Of a stretch of 64,000 nt of DNA, positions 34,525-44,630 are shown piece by piece (the stretch's first letter is position 1; each line of letters opens with the position of its first letter). Source of the stretch: CAWHJB01 sp963698715 (GTDB lineage Bacteria > Chloroflexota > Anaerolineae > Anaerolineales > UBA4823); contig CAVORW010000007.1 in assembly GCA_963698715.1 (NCBI GenBank), positions 62,001-126,000 of the forward strand, in the 5' to 3' direction. Made by a program: the position numbers and the translations under genes. The notes below the pieces were generated by a model. The model was not told the origin of the DNA and made no database searches. It worked only from the letters and a program-made list of their open reading frames with translations.

Positions 34525-34589
34525 TTAAGCCTTTAATCTAATCGGGGGATCAAACTAGGGACGGGGATTCACAGTAATTCCAAAAAACT

Positions 34590-35702
34590 TCAGTCCGAAT
34601 CCTGGGATGTTTCCGTTTGCTCAAGGAACCGCCTGCGGTAATATATCAGGCTGAGCAAAATGGCGAATTGGATCGATGCGCTCAAGATCGTGGAGAACTG
34701 CTCGAAGTAAAACACCAGCAAATTTACGGTAGTCAGAGAGAGCAGCAGCCCCAGGTACCCAATTCCAATTGCCATAGGTTCGTGACCTGCCAGAAGCAAT
34801 CCACCTGCAATGAGCAATAATAAACCGACAGAGGTTTCTAATGCCAACCGGGCAGAAAACCAGGCCAGGCTGCCGCTGCCAGTCAGTTGCCCGCTGGCGA
34901 GAAGCTCCTGGATTATTCTCTCCAGGGAGGTCGGTGATGGGCCGATGGGCAGGGCAAGGTACATTTTGTATAATGCAACCAGGCCTAATGCGATCAATCC
35001 GCCGGAAATGATGGCTTTGATGCGCCAGCGATTCAACCAGCGCGATTCAACAATTCCCCAGCGGGTCATAATTTTCTGCCAGAGGGTACTACCGGCAGGC
35101 ACCAAATTCAACTGGCTATTCTGGATAAATTCCAGTAAATGATTTGCCAGGTTTGCCATATCGGGCGATTGTGTCTGTCCCTTAACATAATGGAGTGTCT
35201 CAACCAGCTCTGCCCGTTCACTGGGATCAAGATCGTGCTCCAGGATCTCTTCAAACCCGTCCAAGGCATGATACAGGGCAGCGCGCGGCTCTCTGATTGG
35301 TGACTGGCGGACGCGCATATAAAGCATAACGGTTAATAAAAAGAAGGCGTAGATGATGGGCGCAGCGAGTGGGCTGAAGTAATCATTATTGGCAGTGATG
35401 AACTTCCCGACTTCATCGATGAACAAGCCGACCCCTGCCCCGCTGGTCAGGGCGCTGGCAGTGTAAATCCAGCGGTTGGCAAGTACGAGTGGCCCAAGGG
35501 AGGCGATGAACAAAAGCAAACCACCCCACAGCACGTGGGCGATATGAAATCCGTTGCCGCCAATCTGCGGATAGCCTGTCAGATCGAGAAAGATCCTGGT
35601 CAGGGTAACCGAAGAAGCAAAACTGAGCAGAGTGAACATAAGGTACTGTTCAGCGCCCAACCTGGGCACGGGATTCCGGATTTGACTTCTAAATCGATAC
35701 AT
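34590..35702 (-). CDS. Conserved multi-pass membrane protein of unknown function
   Basis: A 370-residue integral membrane protein. Hydrophobic segments near residues 20-40, 55-75, 80-98, 110-128, 230-248, 280-300, 305-325 and 330-350 suggest eight helices in two groups of four. A soluble loop lies between (about 130-225). A conserved-looking LFIDEVGKFI motif lies between helices 3 and 4, and GGNGFHIAHVLWGG between helices 1 and 2. No family function is recognised. It is convergent with the cyclase gene and ends 65 bases after it. Confidence 0.7.
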   Translation of the reverse strand: MYRFRSQIRNPVPRLGAEQYLMFTLLSFASSVTLTRIFLDLTGYPQIGGNGFHIAHVLWGGLLLFIASLGPLVLANRWIYTASALTSGAGVGLFIDEVGKFITANNDYFSPLAAPIIYAFFLLTVMLYMRVRQSPIREPRAALYHALDGFEEILEHDLDPSERAELVETLHYVKGQTQSPDMANLANHLLEFIQNSQLNLVPAGSTLWQKIMTRWGIVESRWLNRWRIKAIISGGLIALGLVALYKMYLALPIGPSPTSLERIIQELLASGQLTGSGSLAWFSARLALETSVGLLLLIAGGLLLAGHEPMAIGIGYLGLLLSLTTVNLLVFYFEQFSTILSASIQFAILLSLIYYRRRFLEQTETSQDSD

Positions 35703-35801
35703 AGATACCTCGATTGATTGGGTCCTTCAGGTATTACTGCGATAAGTTAGAAACTCCCAGGCATTTTCTGCGCCTCAATGGAATTTAAGGGTATCAGGAG
35801 C

Positions 35802-38800
35802 TTAACTGCCGTGATCGCTGTTTTTTTTGCGCTTGCGTTTTGCTGCCAACAGGTTTGCCGCAGTTGTGCGCTCGCGAGCTGCTGGTTCTTGCGTCTCTTC
35901 GTCCCCTTCAGAAGGTTGTTTGGCCTGTGACGCAGCGGAGCCTGGGCGTTCTGTAGGATAGTGAGTTGGCTCTTGCGCTTGCATTGACGCCGCATCCAGG
36001 CTGGCAGATTGTTCGTCCTGGCGTTCCGAATGCTGTCCGACCCGCTGTTTGGCACGCATAAATGCAGTCAGGCTGGCTGTTTGCTCTTGCTCTGCCCGGT
36101 TTCCTGCTCGAGCGGGCTCCCATATCTTCCAGTTTGCCAGGTTAATGAGAGCTCGCTTGAGATCTCCGGTTGTCAGCGCCAGGCGTCGGATAGCGATATC
36201 AATGGGTAGTAAGAAAACCGCCAGCAGCAGAAACCACGACCAGGCTGGTGTTGCCGCTATCCCTGAAGGCAGATTGTGGGCGAAAATTTTACCAGAGACC
36301 TCGCCTGCGTCACTCCACCCGCCGGTCAGCTCTGCCAGACTCGCCAGTTCCTGGCTATCTTGCGTGTTCAGCTGCCGGTATTCGGTTGAATAGGGGCGGA
36401 CCCATCCGGCTGTTTCGGCAACTGTCAGGGGCTGATTTCCCTGTCCGGCTGTGGATCTGGCCTCCGTATTTTCTAAAGGCTGACCGGTAATGCCAATTAA
36501 ATAAGCGCCTTCCGTTTGGGCCGTGAACACACTTTCATACTGGCCGGGTGCAGTCTGGACCAGGTCTAGTCTCACGATTTGTCCATCGGGTGTGGCGACA
36601 TTAGCTTGCAGCTGGTAACCATTTAAGAATATCCCGTCGTTCGTCCTGGCGTCGACGACCAGCCGGGTATCTCCAGCTTCTGGTTCAACCCGTACAGTCA
36701 GCGCTGACCGGGTTGGGCTGGCTAAGATAAACTGAACGGTCTGGGTCCAGAAGCCGGGAAAACCCTGCCAGTTGATCCAATCACTGGCCCAACGGCCGCT
36801 GGCATCCGAGGTAAATGCGGCTGTCCGCCCGAGTCCGTACTGCCATACAGCCAGAATGGGGTCATTCAGATCGGAAACCAGCAGCGTTTGCGCCACAGGC
36901 CGGGGAGTTGTGCCAATATAACCCCTCAAAACCGGCAAAGCAGCCAATCCGGCAAGAATTGGGGAACTGCCTGTTTGAATAGGTGTAAAGGTTCTTTCTA
37001 TAATATACGAGCGTACCGCCAGAGAAGTTTCTTCGGTGAAGATTCTGGGGATCGCGCCAGGATCTGCGGCAAAATGGTACCTTCCTCCGCCGAGCTCGGC
37101 CAGATTAGCCAGATAAGGAGCTGCATCACTGCCAATCCCGACCGTCGTCAGAGTAATCCCAAATGCCACGTTCATCCGTGTGACCAGCTCGGGGATGCCC
37201 GCTGGATTAGCGCCGCCGTCTGTCAGAAGGATAACATGTTTTACGGAAGCCGGATCAGCGGGGAGGGCGTCTGCCATGGCTTGTAAACCGGCCAGAATGT
37301 CCGTTCCGCCGCCATCACGCAGGCCGGCAATCCGGCTGATGACGCTCTCGGGATTGGATAAATCCGTGATCGGCACAACCCAGGAGGCACTCTCGTCAAA
37401 GGCGATCACACCGGTCCGGTCGCTCGGGGTTAATAGCTCGATTGAACGGATGGCAGCTTCCTTGGCAAGCTCGAGTTTGGACACCCCGCCGCTGACCTCC
37501 CCCATACTCCCCGAATGATCGATCACGAATAATATCGTCAGGTTGGGTCGGCGCAGTTGGTCTTTCATTTGCATTTCAACCGGGAGTGCTTCTTCCAGTG
37601 GCGTTCGATAATAGCCGCCGACCCCAAAGCTGGTCGGGCCGCCAATCGCCAACAGACCCCCGCCCAGATCACGAACATAACTTTGAACAGCCTCCATCTG
37701 CCGCCCGGAAAGTTCACGGGCCGGGACATCAATCAGAATGACTCCATCGTAATTCGCCAGTTCTGCCAGATCATCTGGCAGCCCGGATGGGCGAGCGCTT
37801 GTGTACTGGTAGCCTGCCTCACTTAGGACCCGGATCAGCTGGGCGGCTTCATCCGGGCGGATGGTTGGGGAAGTACCACCTCGGAAAGGCAATCGTTCAC
37901 CCGGTGTAGGGGCAATCACCAGCAAGCGTGGCGGTCCATCCACCAGTGAGTATGCTGAGCCCTGATTATTTTGGTAATAGCTGTCCCTCTGAGAATCGTA
38001 TTCAATTCGATAACGAATAAATCGACCGCTGTTTGCCAGGGCTTGGTTGGCTTGTAGCGGTAGGCTGAAGGTCTGCTGGCCGCGTTCGATCCGTTGGCTG
38101 CCTTGATGTATAAGCTGGCCATTGGCGAACACTCGCAACTGGCCTTCATCTGGCTGGCTGGCTTCCAGGGATACCTGCAGTTCGAATTGCTCGCCTTCCC
38201 TCAGTTGAGCTGGGGCTGAGATTTCCGTTAGCATGACTTCGGATTCATGCTCGTTGGTCAGTGGGATAGCTACAATTTGAACCCCGGCTGAAGCAGCTAA
38301 TCGGGCCGCTGTGTCTGCATTTCCAACAGTTTGGACACCATCGGAAAGAAGGACGATTCTCCGGGCGGCATCTGGGGGCAGCAAAGCCAATGCCAGGCGG
38401 ATTGCACTTTCGAGGTTCGATTGATCGCGGTCAGGACTCGACCGGAGAACTCCCAGGTCTCGGCTGCTGGATAGCGGGCGCTCAACGACGGGCTGCCTGC
38501 CGAAAACGATGATCCCAGCCTGGTCATCTGGACCCATTTCTAGCAGGGAAGCCTGAATGATAGCCTCAGCCCCAGATCTGGCCTGTGGGGGGATCGAATC
38601 TGATCCATCCAGCAAAAACCAGACCGCCAGTCGGTTGGATTGCCGCACAAGTTGAAAGCCTGCCAGGGCCAGGATCAGGCTGGCAGCAATGATGAGGCGA
38701 AGACTGACGGAGAGAATCTCCCGGCGTCCAGCCGCCCCCCGCAACACCGGCCCCAGATAGACCAGGAGTGGGAGGGTAAAAAGCAGGAGCAGGGCAAGCG

Positions 38801-38816
38801 GATTACCGAAATGCAT
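35802..38816 (-). CDS. Large membrane protein with two VWA domains and a GATase-like domain
   Basis: A 1004-residue protein. N-terminal helices (about 5-22 and 35-55) carry a BatA-like start, followed by a first VWA-like domain with DGSDS. A glutamine-amidotransferase-like Rossmann segment (LLVIAPTPG, then YDGVILIDVPA) follows. A second complete VWA domain with the MIDAS motif DHSGSMG is near residues 430-600. A C-terminal helix (SWFLLLAVFLLPIDIAI) and a polar, Gln/Glu-rich tail with KRKRKK complete it. The MIDAS sites should bind Mg and partner proteins. The start ATG of MHFGNPLALL is preferred to a TTG six codons upstream. It closes the MoxR-DUF58-VWA cluster. Confidence 0.82.
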   Translation of the reverse strand: MHFGNPLALLLLFTLPLLVYLGPVLRGAAGRREILSVSLRLIIAASLILALAGFQLVRQSNRLAVWFLLDGSDSIPPQARSGAEAIIQASLLEMGPDDQAGIIVFGRQPVVERPLSSSRDLGVLRSSPDRDQSNLESAIRLALALLPPDAARRIVLLSDGVQTVGNADTAARLAASAGVQIVAIPLTNEHESEVMLTEISAPAQLREGEQFELQVSLEASQPDEGQLRVFANGQLIHQGSQRIERGQQTFSLPLQANQALANSGRFIRYRIEYDSQRDSYYQNNQGSAYSLVDGPPRLLVIAPTPGERLPFRGGTSPTIRPDEAAQLIRVLSEAGYQYTSARPSGLPDDLAELANYDGVILIDVPARELSGRQMEAVQSYVRDLGGGLLAIGGPTSFGVGGYYRTPLEEALPVEMQMKDQLRRPNLTILFVIDHSGSMGEVSGGVSKLELAKEAAIRSIELLTPSDRTGVIAFDESASWVVPITDLSNPESVISRIAGLRDGGGTDILAGLQAMADALPADPASVKHVILLTDGGANPAGIPELVTRMNVAFGITLTTVGIGSDAAPYLANLAELGGGRYHFAADPGAIPRIFTEETSLAVRSYIIERTFTPIQTGSSPILAGLAALPVLRGYIGTTPRPVAQTLLVSDLNDPILAVWQYGLGRTAAFTSDASGRWASDWINWQGFPGFWTQTVQFILASPTRSALTVRVEPEAGDTRLVVDARTNDGIFLNGYQLQANVATPDGQIVRLDLVQTAPGQYESVFTAQTEGAYLIGITGQPLENTEARSTAGQGNQPLTVAETAGWVRPYSTEYRQLNTQDSQELASLAELTGGWSDAGEVSGKIFAHNLPSGIAATPAWSWFLLLAVFLLPIDIAIRRLALTTGDLKRALINLANWKIWEPARAGNRAEQEQTASLTAFMRAKQRVGQHSERQDEQSASLDAASMQAQEPTHYPTERPGSAASQAKQPSEGDEETQEPAARERTTAANLLAAKRKRKKNSDHGS

Positions 38817-38907
38817 TATGCGCTGCCAAACCAATCACGAGTGGACCAACCCTTGGGTATCTTGCGATTTTCCGCGCACCACCTGCCACAGAGCGTGTTG
38901 AAAAAGC

Positions 38908-39990
38908 TCATTTTCGCTTACGTCGGATGAGCCAGGCGGCAAACAGGGTCATTGCAATTGCCAGGGCGATGCCAGCTGTTCTGCGCCTACGGGCTTGCTG
39001 GGGTGTGCTTGAAGCCATGCTGTATTCCAGCCATTCGAAAGTTTCCTGTAATCCCTCGGTGAGTGGACGTGGCTGCCAGCCTAATTCAGAACGGGCTTTG
39101 CTGCTTTCGGCTGTGTAGGTTGAGTCCAGCATAGCCATTGAGTCCCGATTGATCAGCCTGCGGAGAGGCAGCCAGCCAGCCAAACCGGTCAGTATCGGCC
39201 CAAATGGTTTCACAAAACGAGCGGGTAAGAAAAGAAGCGGGGCCGGACGCCCGGTCAACCCTGCCCAAAGATTGAGCGTTTCGCGCAAGTTTAAACTGGG
39301 GCCGGCCAGGATATATGATTCTCCTGGTCGTCCTTTTTCAGCCGCCAGCAGATGCCCGTCGGCAATATCTTCAACATGAGCCAGGGTGATTGTGAATTCG
39401 GGCCCCGGTGCAACCAGCAGCAGTCCCTGATACCAGGCGGACATCATTACACGGACATAACCAGTGTCGCCTGGGCCAAACACAACCCCGGGCATGACGA
39501 TGATTATCGGAGCGCCTTTGGCGATTAAGCGCTCTGCCTCTGTGTGCGCCATCCATTTGGTGAAATCATAAATGGTCTTGAAGTTTTCACCGGCCGGCAA
39601 AGGCGTCTTTTCAGTCACCAGCACGCCTTTCGTATCCCCATAAACTGCAACACTGCTGGTGTAGACGATCTTTGGAATACCCAGTTCTACTGCGATCTCG
39701 AGCACATTACGGGTTCCAGCAACATTAATGGCCTCGGCCTCAGCCAGATTGTCGCTCCCGAGCTTATACCAGCCAGCGATATGAAAGACCACCTCGCAGT
39801 CTTGCATTCCGGTTCGCAGCGTTTCGCGCTCGGTGATATCGCCGAATACAATCTCAGCGCCAGCGGCTTGCAGCCGGGCAGCAGCCTGCTTTGAGCGCAC
39901 AAGTGCGGTAACCTGGTCGCCACGCAGCAGCAGCTTACGGGCAACTCTCCCGCCGATAAAGCCGCTTGCGCCTGTGATAAATACTTTCAT
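38908..39990 (-). CDS. NAD-dependent epimerase/dehydratase (extended SDR)
   Basis: A 360-residue extended SDR of the dihydroflavonol-reductase/HpnA-like group. TGASGFIGG nucleotide motif, a YTSSVAVYG serine segment and the catalytic YDFTK (Y-x-x-x-K) are present. A C-terminal hydrophobic segment (TAGIALAIAMTLFAAWLI) followed by RRKRK looks like a tail anchor, so the enzyme should sit on the cytoplasmic face of the membrane. An AAGGAG eight bases before the ATG of MKVFITGAS supports this start; twelve extra codons upstream are not needed. Substrate unknown. Confidence 0.85.
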   Translation of the reverse strand: MKVFITGASGFIGGRVARKLLLRGDQVTALVRSKQAAARLQAAGAEIVFGDITERETLRTGMQDCEVVFHIAGWYKLGSDNLAEAEAINVAGTRNVLEIAVELGIPKIVYTSSVAVYGDTKGVLVTEKTPLPAGENFKTIYDFTKWMAHTEAERLIAKGAPIIIVMPGVVFGPGDTGYVRVMMSAWYQGLLLVAPGPEFTITLAHVEDIADGHLLAAEKGRPGESYILAGPSLNLRETLNLWAGLTGRPAPLLFLPARFVKPFGPILTGLAGWLPLRRLINRDSMAMLDSTYTAESSKARSELGWQPRPLTEGLQETFEWLEYSMASSTPQQARRRRTAGIALAIAMTLFAAWLIRRKRK

Positions 39991-40109
39991 GGGTCTTTCT
40001 CCTTGTTCGCTGCTGCTTTGTTGCACGATGTAGATATTCGCACTCAGATTAAATCATGGAATTCCATGGATTGAGACAGCACTATCTGAGTTTTCCGTAG
40101 GCCAATCAC

Positions 40110-40874
40110 CTAGCCTTGTTGGCGCCAGTCTAGTTTTTTACCGACATACCAAATTACTAATCCACCCAGGATAGCCAAAATCAACAAGTCTATCCAGATC
40201 TTGGGGGTTACTGGGCCCAGCAGGCCTTGCTGCAAGGCTGAGGCTGCATAAGTTGCCGGGCTGAACCTGCCCATAGTGATCAAGATCTCTGGCAGCCGAT
40301 CAGGCGGGATCAGCACTGGGCCCAACCCAAGCATCGTGAACGTCACCAGGGTGCTGATGGCACTGGCTTCTTCCAGATTGCGAGCGCTGGCCCCGATCAA
40401 TGCGCCAATTCCGGCCAGAGGTAGGGCTGACAGCGGCACGACCAGGAAAAGAAACGGACTTGGATTTAAAGTGAGCCTCAAAAACCAGGAGCCAAATACC
40501 GCTGTCACAATCAGCGCCGGCAGGGAAAGCAGTAGAAATGCCAGGAGAGTGGCTGCAACCAGACTGTAACGGTGGATGGGAAGACTGGCAAAATAATTTA
40601 TTGTACCCATGGCACGCATAAACGCGAAATTACCGCATACTTTCCCTTGATTTTCAAACATCAGGGCCAGCACGATATTGCCCACCAGGATGTAGCGCAG
40701 ACTCTCAGGGCCGCTATCCTTACCGAATGTGCCTAAGGCGATGATGCTTAATACTGGGGCAATCGTACCAATGATCACCATGCCGCGCCAGGTCCAGCGC
40801 CAGTTGGATAACTGCATTAGAACCAGATCCATGATCTGGATGGGAAATGGCTGTGGGTTAAGAGTCTTGTGCAT
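40110..40874 (-). CDS. ABC-2 type transporter permease
   Basis: A 254-residue membrane protein with six predicted helices (about 28-45, 50-68, 95-118, 125-150, 160-185 and 225-245). The DrrB/ABC-2 fold and the ENQGKVCGNFAFMRAM segment fit export permeases. The ATG at 40874 overlaps the ATPase stop by 17 bases, so the two should be co-translated; an ATG 14 codons later is a possible alternative. It pairs with the ATPase at 40858-41790. Cargo unknown. Confidence 0.82.
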   Translation of the reverse strand: MHKTLNPQPFPIQIMDLVLMQLSNWRWTWRGMVIIGTIAPVLSIIALGTFGKDSGPESLRYILVGNIVLALMFENQGKVCGNFAFMRAMGTINYFASLPIHRYSLVAATLLAFLLLSLPALIVTAVFGSWFLRLTLNPSPFLFLVVPLSALPLAGIGALIGASARNLEEASAISTLVTFTMLGLGPVLIPPDRLPEILITMGRFSPATYAASALQQGLLGPVTPKIWIDLLILAILGGLVIWYVGKKLDWRQQG

Positions 40875-41790
40875 AATGCAGGTAAAGGTCTTCCAGAGTA
40901 GCTGAGTACAGGCGAAAATCGTCAATTTCATCCATATTCAATTTGTTCAGCACCATCCCGGAATCTTCCCGATCGATATATAACAGCCACCGCCCGGGGT
41001 CTATGAGCTGGGGAGATAAGCCCCCAGGCAGACAGGGCTGCCGACCGGGCTGGAAAAAGAGTTCTAACCGCAGTTTCCGATCCAGCCTGGTTTTAAGTGC
41101 GCTTGGCCGTCCGAGTGCCACCAGCCGGCCTTGATGCATGATCCCCACTCGCTGAATGATCTTTTCAGCTTCAATTGCATCATGGGTGATGAAAATGATC
41201 GTAACACCGGAATCGCGATTTAGCTGGCGTAAGTTCTCCCAGACCTGCCGCCGCCGCTGAGGATCAAGATCATTTGTGGGTTCGTCTAAAATGAGCACCG
41301 CTGGGTTGCCCGCCATGGCAACAGCCAGCTGCAGCAGTCGTTTTTGGCCCCCTGATAAAGTTTTGTTGGATTTTGAGGCCAGCTGTGTCAGCTGCCACGT
41401 TTCTAGCTGGTAATCTCGCTCTTGCCTGGCCTGTTTGGCATTGAGGCCGCGCAAGTGGGCGGTGAAATAGACGGCTTCCGCTACGGTCAGGTTGTTGAGA
41501 GCCAGCCCACCTTGCGGCATATAGCCGACATACCGGGTAACATACAGCGGATCAGCCTCTACTGGCTGACCGAAAAGTCGAATACTTCCTGATGTGCGGC
41601 GGATCAGGTTCGCCATTTGCAGAACCAGGGTGCTTTTTCCAGCCCCGTTATCACCCAGCAGACCAAAAATCTCGCCTGAATGGATTTGAAGATTGATATC
41701 TTGATTAGCCGGTTGGGTTTGGCCGGGGTAAATTTTAACCAGCTGCTCGATCTGATAGACGGGTGAGTTTTGCAATTGCATGTCAGTCAT
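40858..41790 (-). CDS. ABC transporter ATP-binding protein (ABC-2 exporter type)
   Basis: A 310-residue ATPase. Walker A GDNGAGKST, signature LSGGQKR, Walker B VLILDEPTNDLDP and switch His in IFITHD are all intact. A C-terminal regulatory extension follows (about 220-310), as in DrrA/CcmA-type exporters. The ATG at 41790 lies inside the end of the VWA gene (overlap 8 bases) with AGAGG six bases upstream. Downstream is its permease. The pair is embedded in the MoxR-VWA operon. Confidence 0.9.
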   Translation of the reverse strand: MTDMQLQNSPVYQIEQLVKIYPGQTQPANQDINLQIHSGEIFGLLGDNGAGKSTLVLQMANLIRRTSGSIRLFGQPVEADPLYVTRYVGYMPQGGLALNNLTVAEAVYFTAHLRGLNAKQARQERDYQLETWQLTQLASKSNKTLSGGQKRLLQLAVAMAGNPAVLILDEPTNDLDPQRRRQVWENLRQLNRDSGVTIIFITHDAIEAEKIIQRVGIMHQGRLVALGRPSALKTRLDRKLRLELFFQPGRQPCLPGGLSPQLIDPGRWLLYIDREDSGMVLNKLNMDEIDDFRLYSATLEDLYLHYAQDS

Positions 41791-43738
41791 GCGCACCTCT
41801 GGGTTTTAGTTTTAGACGCAGCGCTTGCAAAATGCGTACAAATCTTCCTCTCCAGTGAGCGGGTAATAACTGCCGGCGATGGTATACCCACCATTCCAGC
41901 CACAAAACCAATAAGGCGATGGCAGCCAGCCAGGGCCAAAATTCGCGCTGCCCGGATTCCATTCCTTTATTTGCTGAAATCGGAGCCTGGGCGACAATAA
42001 TATTTGTGGCTGGTGTCAGGTCCGATTCCTGGGGCGAGAACAGGTTGACAGCCAGAAACGCCTCCGTCTCAAGCTGCTTGGGATCTGCAAGTCTGTATAA
42101 CCCGGTCTGGTCAGGTTGTAACAAAAATCGGCTGTCCTTGTCAGCCAGGAGTTCGATGGAACTTCCGGAAGGATCAGTTACCAAAAGTGTTCCAGATGAG
42201 GTTGAAGCCGGCAGGCTGACCTGCTGGCCCGGCTGCAAAGCGGGCAAATCCGCTAGATGAAAGCTGTCGCCAGGCTGCAAGTAATCGATTAAGTTTGCCA
42301 CCAGGATCGGAAAGGCGAGTTGAAGGGGTAAGTCCGAATCATGCAGGTCGAAAGTGATGGCTGCCAATCGCCGGCTCTGCTGTTCGCCAATCACAACCAG
42401 CGGCCCTCCCGGTGCCTGGACCAAAACCTGGCCCCATGCAGGCAGTTGGATCTGGCGCGCCCTGAGAATATGCACATCTTGCCACTCAATGAATTCCGTA
42501 AGTGCCGATTGTCGAATTTCGGCCGGAGCGGTGTCGGTAAATACTCCAGTTGAAGGCAGCAACGCGTTCGTCGGTGGATTCACCAGGAACAAATTGCCCT
42601 CGGGGATTGGATCGGGCAGCCAGCCATCGAATACATACAGGTCGTAGGTCTCCGGCGGTAATTTAAAACTGCCATCTTCGGCGGGTGTGAGACGGAAAGC
42701 CTGAACTCCTTCGATCGAGGCCAGTACCTGTTCCAGGAAAAGATTGCCGGGTGAGACCAACAGGACTCGGCCCATGCTGAATGAATCGATTACAGTAATG
42801 GCCTGGTTATCCAATGAAAGGTTGTCATTGAAGGCCTCTGCCAGGCTGCTGATGGGCTGCAGGCGTGCTTCATAGCGGCCGGCTCCCAGGGGCAAATTGC
42901 TTAAGATTAAACTTTGATCTTGTCCCCCTACCAGATCGATTTGCCGGGATTGGAGGATTTGGCTGTCTGCGTACAGAGTTAAAATAGCTTCCTGAGCTGA
43001 GGTGCCATAATTTTTCACTCGAGCGAAGAGCTGTACAGTCTCCTGATTTTGACGGGCAGCCAGGGCAGTGATCGCCAGGTTTTCCCCGCTCTGTCCAACC
43101 GGAAGAAAGAGGACTTCTCCTGGGAGAGCGGGCAGTCCTGTATCCGGCAGACCGCCATCGGAGACAATGACTGTAGCAACGGAGGCCTGCCCGGCTGAGC
43201 CAGCTGCGCCGGCTGCCAGAGTGAAGGCTGCCTGCCAATCGGCTGGCCCCTGCCCTGGGATAGCACGATTCAACACGGCTTGCAGCTCGCCGTGATCGCT
43301 CTGGGCGGCTGTTAAAGTGAAAGCCTCTGGTCCTGCAGATATGATGGTCATTTTGGCGTTTGCAGGCAGGTCCGTAATCAGTGATTGGACGATCTGGCGG
43401 GCAGCTTCGAAGCGGGAAGGGGATACATCGTCTGCATACATCGAGGCAGATGCATCCAGTAAAACGATGACCGTATCAGCGGAAACTCCTGGCACGCTCT
43501 GGGCGGGACGAGCCAGGGCCAGGACAATGGCTGCCAGGATGATCAATTGTAGAATTAGAAGCAGGTTCCGCTGCAGTCGCTGCCAGGGAAGGTTTGCCTG
43601 GCGATCTTGCAGCAGTCTTTGCCACAGCATGGTCGAGGAGATTGTGACTGGTTTGCGGCGTACTTTTAACATATAAAGCAAAAGGATTGGTCCGGCCAGA
43701 AGCGCCAACCACAGGGCCGTGGGAGCCAGCAGGTTCAT
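41783..43738 (-). CDS. BatA-like VWA-domain membrane protein
   Basis: A 651-residue protein. Two N-terminal helices (about 3-22 and 52-72) and the BatA N-terminal segment LLYMLKVRRKPVTISSTMLW come first. A VWA domain follows with MIDAS DASASM near residue 85. A beta-rich extracytoplasmic domain follows, then a C-terminal helix (WPWLAAIALLVLWLEWWVY). BatA proteins work with MoxR and DUF58 proteins in metal-dependent protein assembly or stress resistance in known cases. The start ATG overlaps the DUF58 stop by four bases. Confidence 0.87.
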   Translation of the reverse strand: MNLLAPTALWLALLAGPILLLYMLKVRRKPVTISSTMLWQRLLQDRQANLPWQRLQRNLLLILQLIILAAIVLALARPAQSVPGVSADTVIVLLDASASMYADDVSPSRFEAARQIVQSLITDLPANAKMTIISAGPEAFTLTAAQSDHGELQAVLNRAIPGQGPADWQAAFTLAAGAAGSAGQASVATVIVSDGGLPDTGLPALPGEVLFLPVGQSGENLAITALAARQNQETVQLFARVKNYGTSAQEAILTLYADSQILQSRQIDLVGGQDQSLILSNLPLGAGRYEARLQPISSLAEAFNDNLSLDNQAITVIDSFSMGRVLLVSPGNLFLEQVLASIEGVQAFRLTPAEDGSFKLPPETYDLYVFDGWLPDPIPEGNLFLVNPPTNALLPSTGVFTDTAPAEIRQSALTEFIEWQDVHILRARQIQLPAWGQVLVQAPGGPLVVIGEQQSRRLAAITFDLHDSDLPLQLAFPILVANLIDYLQPGDSFHLADLPALQPGQQVSLPASTSSGTLLVTDPSGSSIELLADKDSRFLLQPDQTGLYRLADPKQLETEAFLAVNLFSPQESDLTPATNIIVAQAPISANKGMESGQREFWPWLAAIALLVLWLEWWVYHRRQLLPAHWRGRFVRILQALRLKLKPRGAHD

Positions 43739-44616
43739 ATCACCAACCCTGCTTTCCAAAGTTCTGTCTGAAGCGCTTTATCCCAGGGTATCTCAGTGGT
43801 AAGGTTTAGATAGCGGATGCCCCGCTGTGTGCTGTACGACCGGATCTCTGCCTGCCAGTCACGCACACGCCGCCGGTAAAGCTCCCGCATACTGCCATCA
43901 ATGGAGACCTCCTGGGTATGCCCGCTTTCCAGGTCCACCAGACGCAAATCGCCTGCCAACGGAGGATCGAGCTCTTCCGGCCCCAGCAAGTGCAGTATAG
44001 CGACTTCAAAGCCCCGGCTTTGTAAGTACGTGACGCCTTCCTGGTATCCGGATGGCGAAAATAAATCGGAGATCAAGATCGCCAGTCCCGGCCGCCGGGC
44101 GGTCATCAAATACTGCCGCAAGGAGCGGTTCAGATCCGTCTCTCCGCTTGTTTTTTGCCTTTCGATGAACTGAAACAGCGGCATGAGACTGGCCTGGCCG
44201 CGTTTTGGGCCAAAAAAATTTCTCGCCTCCCCAATATGCATACCGGTCAGGTTCAATTGGTCACCGGACGATAAAGCAATCGCTCCCAGACCTGCAGCCA
44301 TTCTTTGGGCATACAGAAATTTATTCGCAGCTCCTGCCCCCCAATCCATGGACAAAGAACAATCCAACAGGATATGAACCGCCAGATCATCCTCTTCTTC
44401 AAACAGCTTCAGGAAAGGCCGATCCAGGCGGGCATAGGCGTTCCAATCCAGGCGCCGCAGATCGTCACCGGGAGTATATTCCCGGTAATCAGCAAACTCG
44501 ATGCTGGTGCCGCGCCGGGATGACCGCCGGTCGCCCTTAAGTATGCCTGCCCGGACCTGGCTGGCAACCAGGGTCAGGCGGGTTAATTTGCGCAGCGTGA
44601 CCTCGTCAAAAATCAT
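43735..44616 (-). CDS. DUF58 domain protein
   Basis: A 293-residue protein with the DUF58 signature REYTPGDDLRRLDWNAYARLDRP around residues 45-70, followed by a degenerate VWA core (ILLDCSLSMDWG). These proteins are usual partners of MoxR ATPases and VWA proteins; they may act as adaptors at the membrane. It lacks a signal peptide. It starts 15 bases after the MoxR stop and overlaps the VWA gene by ATGA, so the MoxR-DUF58-VWA trio is one translational unit. Confidence 0.92.
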   Translation of the reverse strand: MIFDEVTLRKLTRLTLVASQVRAGILKGDRRSSRRGTSIEFADYREYTPGDDLRRLDWNAYARLDRPFLKLFEEEDDLAVHILLDCSLSMDWGAGAANKFLYAQRMAAGLGAIALSSGDQLNLTGMHIGEARNFFGPKRGQASLMPLFQFIERQKTSGETDLNRSLRQYLMTARRPGLAILISDLFSPSGYQEGVTYLQSRGFEVAILHLLGPEELDPPLAGDLRLVDLESGHTQEVSIDGSMRELYRRRVRDWQAEIRSYSTQRGIRYLNLTTEIPWDKALQTELWKAGLVI

Positions 44617-44630
44617 GCCAGGGTCCTGTT

